In this document: positions 55,643 through 64,000 of the stretch, in pieces
Layout: each line of letters starts with the position of its first letter
How positions within the stretch are numbered: position 1 is the stretch's first letter
Assembly (NCBI RefSeq): GCF_017599345.1
Contig: NZ_JAGFVL010000062.1
Coordinates: 310,001 to 374,000, forward strand
Source: Gracilibacillus suaedae
GTDB taxonomy: Bacteria; Bacillota; Bacilli; Bacillales; Amphibacillaceae
DNA: 64,000 nucleotides
Direction of reading: 5' to 3'
The notes under the pieces: generated by a model
Seen by the model: the letters and a program-made list of their open reading frames with translations, nothing else
Database searches by the model: none
What the model was told of the DNA's origin: nothing
Translations under genes and position numbers: made by a program

Positions 55643-55755
55643 TTTAAACGGTGCTAACCGTCTGTAAGCCTCCCACTTCAAGCTTTAAGTAACAGAAGGA
55701 TAAGCTTAGGGATAACAGACGCTAACACCCTGATAAGTTTCACTTTATTTAGTGA
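55643..55755 (+). repeat. Dispersed family G element, copy 5
   Basis: TAAACGGTGCTAACCGTCTGTAAGC, then GGATAACAGACGCTAACACCCTGATAAGTTTC and CACTTTATTTAGTGAG (in parts). It lies between the two araR paralogues, upstream of the second in sense. Confidence 0.78.
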
Positions 55756-55795
55756 GTTGTAGTTTGTGTACAGAAAATTAGGGGGATCCGAAAAT

Positions 55796-56911
55796 ATGGA
55801 GGCTAAATATAAACAGATTAAACAATCGATAAAATCAAAAATCCTGGAAGGGCTGATTCAGCCACATGAAAAAATCAGCTCTGAAAGTGAACTTATGCGG
55901 CAGTTTGATGTAAGCAGACATACAGTCAGAGTAGCGATAGGAGAGTTGGTAAATGACGGGTGGCTGTACCGTGAGCAGGGCGCAGGTACTTTCTGTGCTG
56001 ATCGCTCACAGAGAGAAAAAAGTTCTTCAACCATTCTACCAAACAAAAATATTGCTATTGTAACTACATATATTTCTGATTATATCTTTCCTTCGATCAT
56101 TCGCGGAGCGGAAGCCTATTTGAGTGAACAAGGGTATCACGTTAGTATTTTTAATACAAATAACAAGTATGAACAAGAACAAAAGATATTAAGTCAATTG
56201 TTAACAGGTAATTATGATGGAGTAATTATTGAGCCAACACATAGTGCTTCAGCAACTCCTAATCTAAAATATTATTTGAATTTGGAAAGAGCTAAAATTC
56301 CATATGTAATGATTAATGCCATTTATGAAGAGTTGGAACCAGTTTACTTTATGGTGGATGATGTAATAGGTGGTTATTTACAAACTAGACATTTAATTGA
56401 TTTAGGTCATCAACAAATAGCTTGTATGTATAAGACTGATGATGCACAAGGTCAAAAACGGTTAAAAGGTTTCATTAAGGCCCATAGAGAATTAAATATA
56501 CCTTTGAATACAACAAATATTGTGACTTATAGCTCGGAAGATCAATTGGTAAAACCAAAAAAGGAATTACAACGATTGCTTAAGCTAAAAGAAGAAAAAC
56601 CAACTGCAATTGTTTGTTACAACGACCAATTAGTATTGCAATTAATGGATGAAGTAAGACAAGCAGGTATTAAAATTCCCGATCATTTATCCTTAATCGG
56701 ATTTGATGATTCCTTGCTAGTTGAAATTTCAGAGGTTAAACTGACGTCCGTTAAGCACCCTAAGAGTCAATTAGGTCTAGATGCAGCAAAAGCCATTATC
56801 CAAATGATTAAGAAGAATGAAGTGAATCAATCCTTTGATCGATTATCCAAATTATATGAGCCTGAGTTGGTTGTAAGGCAATCTACTACAAATCCAAAGA
56901 CAACGGCTTAA
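55796..56911 (+). CDS. Arabinose operon repressor-like protein, AraR type, paralogue 2
   Basis: A 371-aa protein with the same GntR plus LacI-like layout as its neighbour. The recognition-helix regions are almost the same (FDVSRHTVRVAIGEL here, FGVSRHTVRLAIGDL there), so both should read the same operators. The sugar-binding domains differ more (NIAIVTTYISDYIFPSIIRG, GFDDSLLVEISEVKLTSVKH), so the effectors might differ. The ATG at 55796 follows TAGGGGGATCC at a wide spacing. It is separated from paralogue 1 by a G-family repeat and ends at a strong terminator. Confidence 0.9.
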   Translation: MEAKYKQIKQSIKSKILEGLIQPHEKISSESELMRQFDVSRHTVRVAIGELVNDGWLYREQGAGTFCADRSQREKSSSTILPNKNIAIVTTYISDYIFPSIIRGAEAYLSEQGYHVSIFNTNNKYEQEQKILSQLLTGNYDGVIIEPTHSASATPNLKYYLNLERAKIPYVMINAIYEELEPVYFMVDDVIGGYLQTRHLIDLGHQQIACMYKTDDAQGQKRLKGFIKAHRELNIPLNTTNIVTYSSEDQLVKPKKELQRLLKLKEEKPTAIVCYNDQLVLQLMDEVRQAGIKIPDHLSLIGFDDSLLVEISEVKLTSVKHPKSQLGLDAAKAIIQMIKKNEVNQSFDRLSKLYEPELVVRQSTTNPKTTA

Positions 56912-57031
56912 GGCTGGGAAAAAGCGTCATAGATTGATAGATAGAGTGTTAGGATGATTAACGCGACTAACATACCAAAAGATTCCTTATACAATAAATC
57001 AATTCTAAATGATGAATCAAAATGGACGACT

Positions 57032-57066
57032 AGGCAATAACCCTACACTGGTTATTGCCTTTTTTA
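57032..57066 (+). terminator. Terminator of araR paralogue 2
   Basis: AGGCAATAACC (57032-57042) pairs with GGTTATTGCCT (57050-57060), followed by TTTTT. Downstream, 57068-57150 resembles the flank of family H copy 2. Confidence 0.92.
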
Positions 57067-57360
57067 GACAAAAAATATAAATTCAGTGCAATGACCGTAT
57101 TAAGTGAAGTAGTATTTATGTTTTATGTGTCATTTAGTGACAAGGAAGGACTGGGCGCAGGTTTGTCTGAATAATGTCAACTGGTGATGCTCAGTCGCTT
57201 CTTTCGCCCGGTCTAATATCCCGCCTTTTTCCATATCTCCAGTTCTCCCTTATAAACTGTGTATTCTAAATAAATAACTTATTTTTTCTTATTCATCTAT
57301 TTTATTAACAATTATGTTGAATAGACCCTAAAAATATTTGTTTACATTAATAAAAAAGTG

Positions 57361-57416
57361 TTGAAAAAACAATAGCCATTCGATATACTAATGTCAAGTC
57401 ATCTCATACGTACAAT
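57361..57416 (+). promoter_or_regulatory. araNPQ promoter with AraR operator
   Basis: TTGAAA (57361-57366), 17 nt, TATACT (57384-57389). CATACGTACAAT (57405-57416) is an AraR-type site downstream of the start point. A weaker ATGTTCGTGTGTAT lies about 30 bp further on. Confidence 0.75.
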
Positions 57417-57519
57417 TTTTTGCAGAGCTACATATGTTCGTGTGTATGGTAATAACATCATTGGTATGAACGGATCTAACCTATCAATTGCTTCTAAGTA
57501 GTGAAAAGGAGGCGAATAA

Positions 57520-57533
57520 TGTAAGCGTTTAAA
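57520..57533 (+). promoter_or_regulatory. Probable cre site upstream of araN
   Basis: TGTAAGCGTTTAAA fits the CcpA cre consensus. It is in the long araN leader, about 60 bp before the start. Confidence 0.72.
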
Positions 57534-57591
57534 TAAACTGTGCCGAGAGATAGATATTTTAGTTAATCATTCAATAAATGGAGGGGTTAAT

Positions 57592-58872
57592 GTGAGAAAA
57601 GCATTAATGGCGATGTTAACTTTGGTGGCGGTATTGTTAGTGGCATGTGGAGGAAATGATGAAAATACTATTCAATTTTGGACACCATTAACAGGTGATG
57701 ATGGTGCATATATGGACCAACTTGTTGAGGATTATAATGCAACAGAACCTGAAATAGAAGTGAAGCACATAATTACATCAGATATGTACACGAAGATGTA
57801 CACAGTATTAAATTCAGGTAATGGTATTCCGGATTTATCTATAATTCATGCGGATCGTGTACCAAGCTTTGTAAACCAAGATTTGTTAAAGCCTATGACA
57901 GAAATAATGGAAGCGCAACCAGAATTGAATGCAGATAATTATATTGAAGAAGCTTGGTCCGCTGGGGAAGTGGATGGTACACAATTTACTATTCCATTAG
58001 ATATTCACGGTAGTGCAATGTATTATAATCAAGATTTGTTAGAAAAGTATGGTGTTGAACATTGGCTTGATGACAACGTAGTAACATTTGACGAAATGCT
58101 TTCATTACAAGGTCAATTAGAGGAAGGTGACTATGTATTAAATGATGCACTATTGAGCTGGGTTTTATTAGCTCAAATACAAAACTTGGGTGGAGATATT
58201 CAAGAAAACGGCGAGCCGGCAGTTAATACGGATGCAATGCGTGAGTCCATTGAAGCGGTAAAAGAATTAGCAGACGCAGGCCTAATGACACCTTATGGAG
58301 AAGATGGATATTTAATGTTCCAATCAGGTAATGTTCTATTCTCTACTGACGGTACTTGGAGTTCAACAGGACATGCACAAGTAGAAGACCTCAACTTTGG
58401 AGTAACAAATATTTATGCTTTTGAACCGGACACTTTCCATAACCGTTCTTCAGCTCACTTATTTGCAATGCTAACCAATGAAGAAAGATCAGAAGAAAAA
58501 GAACAAGGGATTGCAGACTTTTTAGAGTTTGTTCGTGCCAATTCAATTGAATGGGCAGAGGCTGGACAGATTGTTGCCAGTCAAGACGTTATTGAAAGTC
58601 CTGACTATGAAAATTATATGCAGTCTTTCTTTACCTCTAGTCAGGAACAAGAGGAATCGCTTCACATTTATACGTACGAACACTATCCATATGTACAGGA
58701 AGCAATGGATAACTATGTAGCAGACCTTGTACACGGTGAAATGGATATTGATACAGGACTGGAGGAAATGCAAAAATTTGTAGAGGATAAAGTAGCTGAA
58801 GGTTCGTTGGATATGGAGAATACAGAACTATTAGACGAAGATGAACTTGAAGAAGAATTATCAGAAGAATAA
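57592..58872 (+). CDS. Sugar ABC transporter substrate-binding lipoprotein, AraN-like
   Basis: A 426-aa family 1 solute-binding protein. Signal peptide with lipobox LLVAC (C19), then IQFWTPLTGDDGAYMDQLVE and the binding-protein phrases IPDLSIIHADRVPSF and FTIPLDIHGSAMYYNQDLLE. The C-terminal tail is strikingly acidic (ELLDEDELEEELSEE). GTG start at 57592 with GGAGGGG. The AraR-type site and neighbours point to arabinose or arabino-oligosaccharides (AraN role). It is followed by an attenuator, then two permeases. Confidence 0.88.
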   Translation: MRKALMAMLTLVAVLLVACGGNDENTIQFWTPLTGDDGAYMDQLVEDYNATEPEIEVKHIITSDMYTKMYTVLNSGNGIPDLSIIHADRVPSFVNQDLLKPMTEIMEAQPELNADNYIEEAWSAGEVDGTQFTIPLDIHGSAMYYNQDLLEKYGVEHWLDDNVVTFDEMLSLQGQLEEGDYVLNDALLSWVLLAQIQNLGGDIQENGEPAVNTDAMRESIEAVKELADAGLMTPYGEDGYLMFQSGNVLFSTDGTWSSTGHAQVEDLNFGVTNIYAFEPDTFHNRSSAHLFAMLTNEERSEEKEQGIADFLEFVRANSIEWAEAGQIVASQDVIESPDYENYMQSFFTSSQEQEESLHIYTYEHYPYVQEAMDNYVADLVHGEMDIDTGLEEMQKFVEDKVAEGSLDMENTELLDEDELEEELSEE

Positions 58873-58880
58873 TGCAAAAG

Positions 58881-58917
58881 AAAGTAATGTGTCAGCTTTT
58901 TTGGCACATTACTTTTA
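58881..58917 (+). terminator. Intercistronic attenuator after the binding protein gene
   Basis: AAAGTAATGTGTCA (58881-58894) pairs with TGGCACATTACTTT (58902-58915). The U-tract is short, so partial readthrough into the permeases is expected. Confidence 0.7.
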
Positions 58918-58935
58918 AAAAAGGAGGTCATATGA

Positions 58936-59817
58936 TTGAAAGAACATGGTAAATTTGCTCCGCTGTTCTTTGTTGGACCACACATAATCTTATTTATCGT
59001 ATTTATTTTGATACCATCCATCTATGGTATATATGCTTCGTTTACGAATTGGAATTTGATTGGAAGTCCTGAATGGGTAGGATTAGATAACTATAAAACT
59101 ATATTAGCTGACACTGACTCTACTTTCTACAGTCAATTTTTCAACGGGATGCTGAACACCTTAATTTTTGTCGGATTAAGCGTTCCACTGATGATTATTA
59201 TACCTTTAATGATTGCTGTAGCTTTAGAACATAAAGAAGTGAAATTTACAAGTCTGTTCCAAACATTGATTTATATTCCTGGGTTAGTTTCTATCTCAGC
59301 AGCAGCCTTGATATGGTCATTAATCTTTAATAAGCAACTAGGTGTAGTTAATAATATGTTTGGTTCGGAGCATGTATGGGCAGCAACTCAACCATACGCT
59401 TGGATTACAATAATTGTCATTACGGTTTGGGCTGGGATTGGTGGAAATATGATTATTTATCGAGCTGGTATTAATGGTGTTTCTAAGGATCTATATGAGT
59501 CTGCTGAAATTGATGGTGCGGGCCCGATACGTAAGTTTTGGAATGTCACACTACCTTCCATTAAATTTCCTTTAATCTACACGATGGTCATGACTACAGC
59601 TGGTGCTTTCAATGTCTTTGCCCAACCATTAATGATGACCGATGGTGGGCCGCGTCAGAGTACAACGGTGTTAATGATGTATATACGTGATTTAGCATTT
59701 AGTCATGGTGAATCAATTGCGGGTGTCGCATCAGCAATGGCAGTTATGCTGGGGCTGGTACTACTTGTTATCTCAGCAATTCAATATTATATCATGAATA
59801 AAAATGCAACGACATAA
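58936..59817 (+). CDS. Sugar ABC transporter permease, AraP-like
   Basis: A 293-aa inner-membrane protein of the MalF-type family with about six membrane segments. The EAA loop is DLYESAEIDGAGPIRKFWNV near residue 190. The start is TTG at 58936 with AGGAGG upstream. It pairs with the next gene to form the channel of the arabinose-type importer. No ATPase gene is in the operon; a shared MsmX-type ATPase elsewhere is expected, as in B. subtilis. Confidence 0.9.
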   Translation: MKEHGKFAPLFFVGPHIILFIVFILIPSIYGIYASFTNWNLIGSPEWVGLDNYKTILADTDSTFYSQFFNGMLNTLIFVGLSVPLMIIIPLMIAVALEHKEVKFTSLFQTLIYIPGLVSISAAALIWSLIFNKQLGVVNNMFGSEHVWAATQPYAWITIIVITVWAGIGGNMIIYRAGINGVSKDLYESAEIDGAGPIRKFWNVTLPSIKFPLIYTMVMTTAGAFNVFAQPLMMTDGGPRQSTTVLMMYIRDLAFSHGESIAGVASAMAVMLGLVLLVISAIQYYIMNKNATT

Positions 59818-59853
59818 TGAAGATTAATGGAATTTAAAGGTAGGGGTGATAAC

Positions 59854-60699
59854 ATGTTTGAGAAGATAAAAGTATCAAAATATTTAGCGTATCTTTTCTT
59901 AATAATTGTCAGTGCTATTTGGACGATACCAGTGTTATTTGGTGTTGTAACTTCCTTCAGATCACAGACAGAAGTGGTTAACGAAGGATTTAGATTATTA
60001 CCTGTAAATTGGATTGTTGAGAATTACGTGAATATATTAGAAAACACTTCCACAGCTCCAATTATGCAATGGCTTTGGAATTCTATATTTATTGCGACGA
60101 TGCATACTTTGCTTGTTGTTGTTGTTATTTCCATTACAGGATACGGTTATTCGCGTATGAAATTTAAGGGAAGAGATCTGTTATTTTTCACATTATTGGG
60201 GATTTCTTTCTTTCCTAATGTTGTAAATTTAATTCCTTCGTATAAAATTATTGATATACTTGGGTGGGTAAATACTCCATGGGCCATGATTGTTCCTGGA
60301 CTAGCTGGTATGGGGAATATCTTTCTTGTCCGTCAATTTATGAAGGGTATCCCCATGGAGTTGGATGAATCAGCCAGAGTGGATGGAGCAAGTGATTTTA
60401 AAATTTTTTCCAGGATTATATTGCCATTAATTCGACCAGTGTTAATTGTTTGTGGTTTATTTTCTTTCACGGGTTCATGGAACGACTTTTTATGGCCTGT
60501 CATTGTGTATACAGACGTTAATAAAATGCCGGTTACAGCTGGTTTATTGTTACTACAGGATGTATATGGCAACTATCGTATGATTGGGCAATTAATGGGC
60601 TCGGCCATCTTAGCGATCATACCAACCTTGTTATTATTTTTCTTTGCGCAAAAATATTTTGTTTCAGCAATAAACTTAAATTCCGGAATCAAAGGGTAA
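59854..60699 (+). CDS. Sugar ABC transporter permease, AraQ-like
   Basis: A 281-aa MalG-type permease with about six membrane segments and the EAA loop ELDESARVDGASDFKIFSRI near residue 175. The ATG at 59854 follows GGGGTG; a frame from 59827 lacks a site. It partners the AraP-like protein. It is followed 33 nt later by a small membrane protein gene in the same orientation. Confidence 0.9.
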   Translation: MFEKIKVSKYLAYLFLIIVSAIWTIPVLFGVVTSFRSQTEVVNEGFRLLPVNWIVENYVNILENTSTAPIMQWLWNSIFIATMHTLLVVVVISITGYGYSRMKFKGRDLLFFTLLGISFFPNVVNLIPSYKIIDILGWVNTPWAMIVPGLAGMGNIFLVRQFMKGIPMELDESARVDGASDFKIFSRIILPLIRPVLIVCGLFSFTGSWNDFLWPVIVYTDVNKMPVTAGLLLLQDVYGNYRMIGQLMGSAILAIIPTLLLFFFAQKYFVSAINLNSGIKG

Positions 60700-60732
60700 A
60701 CGAAAAAACCAAGATAGAAATGAGGCGAGAAA

Positions 60733-61161
60733 ATGAAAAGAGGATTAGAAAGAAAGTTGTTGATAACAGGTGCTGTTTGGAATCTAATCACAGCATTACT
60801 GACCATATTCAGCTATAATTCCTGGTTTAATCGTCAAGGTGAAAAACAACTGAAACACGCTGATATGGAAACGATGATAGCTGGTTCTCAGATGGTTAAT
60901 AATATCTCTAGCATTATTTTTATCTTTGGTTTGTTTACATTAATAGGTGCCTTAATAAACTTTCTGGTTGCTGTAAAGTTAAGAGATAACAAGATTCAGA
61001 AGCAAGTGATGATATGGGTTGGAATTTGGGCTGTTATACAGCTCTTATCGATGGATATACTTGGATTTCTAGTATATATGATTGCCTTTATTATTTATGT
61101 AGCAAAAAATAAAGCTATTAGACTATCTAATCCCAAAGTCAAAGATGCAGTAAGCAATTAA
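60733..61161 (+). CDS. Small membrane protein of unknown function
   Basis: A 142-aa protein with four hydrophobic segments (about 8-28, 57-80, 91-110, 112-130), for example ISSIIFIFGLFTLIGALINF and LGFLVYMIAFIIYVA. The N-terminus is basic and the tail charged. I do not recognise the family; it recalls small Bacillaceae four-helix membrane proteins of the DUF4064 kind. GAGGCGAG precedes the ATG. Its place directly after the permeases suggests cotranscription, not necessarily a transport role. Confidence 0.72.
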   Translation: MKRGLERKLLITGAVWNLITALLTIFSYNSWFNRQGEKQLKHADMETMIAGSQMVNNISSIIFIFGLFTLIGALINFLVAVKLRDNKIQKQVMIWVGIWAVIQLLSMDILGFLVYMIAFIIYVAKNKAIRLSNPKVKDAVSN

Positions 61162-61313
61162 AGAGAATAAAACCGTATTTATTTTATTCTAGCTCATCAT
61201 ACATAAATAGATGAAAGAGATGATAAAAGAACCAAAAATAACTCTTAAAGATTGTGACGTGATATTGCTTAGTTACTCATTTATAATATTGATTAATTCT
61301 GCTTGTTATAAAC

Positions 61314-61410
61314 TTGACAAACTATTAAATATACCATAATCTAAATGTACGTACATGTTTAATGAGAATTCTAAATTATGCACGTCCGATATTTTGTGTA
61401 AGCGTATTAA
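61314..61410 (+). promoter_or_regulatory. Arabinofuranosidase promoter with AraR operator and cre site
   Basis: TTGACA (61314-61319), 17 nt, TAATCT (61337-61342). A perfect palindrome ATGTACGTACAT (61345-61356) overlies the start point, and TGTAAGCGTATTAA (61397-61410) fits cre. The gene should need arabinose and be glucose-repressed. Confidence 0.85.
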
Positions 61411-61445
61411 TTCATGAGAATATAGAATCTTCTAAGAAAGGATGA

Positions 61446-62972
<1,527 letters not shown>

Positions 62973-63097
62973 CAGAGCTTTGAATATGGAGAAAGCTTTT
63001 AAAGTGAGACTTCTGCCAGTAGGGAGTTAACTGCTGATAGTTAGATGGATAAGCTTCTCCATTTTCCAATTCATATAAGGAAGGTAGTTGTTACGAT

Positions 63098-63358
63098 GTG
63101 AAACACCATCAGTATGCAATAACACCGCCAATGGGTTGGAATAGCTGGGATTGTTATGGCGCAACAAGAAGAGAAGAGGAAGTAAAGGGCAATGCTGATT
63201 ATATGGCGGAACATCTAAAACAATTTGGCTGGGAATATATTGTAGTTGATATTCAATGGTCAAAGCCTGGAGCAGTATCCTCTGCATATCGACCATTTGT
63301 TCCTTTGGAAATGGACGAGTATTCCCGTTTAAATAAAGGAACACGATTAAATTTATAA
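63098..63358 (+). pseudogene. Truncated GH27 alpha-galactosidase N-terminal fragment
   Basis: The 86 codons match the beginning of GH27-type alpha-galactosidases: ITPPMGWNSWDCYGATRREE, ADYMAEHLKQFGWEYIVVDI, SAYRPFVPLEMDEYSR. The catalytic domain should run to about 400 aa, but here it changes to an unrelated tail (LNKGTRLNL) and stops. The next gene starts 13 nt later. A deletion that removed most of the gene is the likely cause. The GTG at 63098 has only a weak ribosome site. Confidence 0.85.
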
Positions 63359-63371
63359 TGAGGTGATAAGT

Positions 63372-64000
63372 ATGACGAAAAAAGTAGTTGTCAACGCAGA
63401 TGTTGGAAAAGGCACGATTAACAAAAATATTTATGGTCATTTTGCAGAACATTTAGGTCGATGTATTTATGAAGGCTTCTGGGTTGGTGAAGATTCTGAA
63501 ATACCAAACACAAACGGGATTCGCAATGATGTAGTTGAAGCATTACGTAATCTAAACATTCCGGTACTTCGCTGGCCAGGTGGTTGTTTTGCTGATGAAT
63601 ACCATTGGAAAGATGGTATTGGTCCGAGAGAAAATCGTAAGCGTATGGTTAATACACACTGGGGTGGCGTAATTGAAAATAACCATTTCGGTACACATGA
63701 ATTTTATATGCTATGTGATATGCTTGACACAGAACCATACATTAATGGAAATGTCGGAAGTGGTACTGTTCAAGAGATGTCAGAATGGGTAGAATATATG
63801 ACATTCGATGGTGAGTCTCCAATGGCTAACTGGCGTAAAGAAAATGGTAAAGAAGAGCCTTGGAAGTTAAAATACTTTGGTGTAGGTAATGAAAACTGGG
63901 GTTGTGGTGGTAACATGCGACCACAATATTATGCTGATTTATACCGACGTTTCCAGACATATGTAAGAGATTACGGCGATAATAAAATTTTCCGTATTGC
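63372..64000 (+). CDS. Alpha-L-arabinofuranosidase, GH51, second copy (partial, runs off the window)
   Basis: The first 209 codons of a second GH51 enzyme. It begins [20 protein letters not shown], with [36 protein letters not shown] and the acid/base region [32 protein letters not shown] precedes the ATG at 63372. It differs clearly from the first GH51, which has [12 protein letters not shown] and [10 protein letters not shown], so the two belong to different subgroups and probably differ in linkage or side-chain preference. The nucleophile region lies beyond 64000. Confidence 0.93.
   Translation, partial: MTKKVVVNADVGKGTINKNIYGHFAEHLGRCIYEGFWVGEDSEIPNTNGIRNDVVEALRNLNIPVLRWPGGCFADEYHWKDGIGPRENRKRMVNTHWGGVIENNHFGTHEFYMLCDMLDTEPYINGNVGSGTVQEMSEWVEYMTFDGESPMANWRKENGKEEPWKLKYFGVGNENWGCGGNMRPQYYADLYRRFQTYVRDYGDNKIFRI

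Overview
The window is about 64 kb of low-GC, gene-dense DNA whose proteins and control signals are those of a Bacillaceae Firmicute. Marker genes are tnrA, treP-treA-treR, argCJBD, an AraR-type arabinose system, a sinI-like gene and a SAM-I riboswitch. The mix of plant-polysaccharide enzymes, a sodium/glutamate symporter and an NADP-type glutamate dehydrogenase would fit a halophilic or halotolerant xylan user such as Gracilibacillus or a relative. That genus guess is inference. I saw no rRNA, tRNA, CRISPR array, transposase or prophage gene.

Layout. 1-735 is the broken 3' part of a DUF2264 gene. 1127-7460 (minus strand) is a complete assimilatory sulfate-reduction operon, cysH-cysJ-cysI-sat-cysC, behind a SAM-I riboswitch, terminator and promoter. 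7.5-16.7 kb is mostly minus-strand housekeeping: an aldo/keto reductase, DUF2200, a YvbH-like PH-domain protein, an acyltransferase coupled to a glutamate symporter, gdhA and an MFS carrier. 16.8-21.2 kb is the trehalose cluster treP-treA-treR with two TreR operators and a cre-like site. 21-28 kb holds small conserved genes, an AlaR/AlaT-like pair, an intracellular GH43 enzyme, a cysteine-less HesB-fold protein, tnrA with its own TnrA box, and an FbpA-like gene. 28-38 kb has a glycosyltransferase, a MATE exporter, a Gfo/Idh/MocA oxidoreductase, a CAP lipoprotein, an AEC carrier, a polar amino-acid ABC importer with a TnrA-like box, and a fumarylacetoacetase-family enzyme. 38-43 kb has an FGGY kinase (probable ribulokinase), a DesK/NarL-type two-component pair and a small sinI-like gene. 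43-48.5 kb is argCJBD and purU.

From 48.6 kb to the end is an arabinoxylan-utilisation region: a GH115-like enzyme, araD-araA, two adjacent AraR paralogues, an AraNPQ-type importer without an ATPase, a GH51 arabinofuranosidase, a truncated GH27 fragment and a second GH51 that runs off the end. AraR-like palindromes (consensus near TTGTACGTACAA) lie at the promoters of the kinase, araDA, araNPQ, GH51 and probably GH43 and GH115. This suggests one dispersed regulon over about 36 kb, with cre-like sites adding catabolite repression.

Intergenic DNA is unusually rich in repeats. I distinguish four dispersed families: a long-hairpin element with a shared AGTTAGCTGA core (5 copies), a GGTGCTAACCGTC element (5 copies), a 237-bp element (2 copies, about 89% identical) and a 65-bp element (3 copies). 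There are also local tandem hairpins. These are the least explained structures here. Start codons were chosen by Shine-Dalgarno position; several genes start downstream of the longest possible reading frame.
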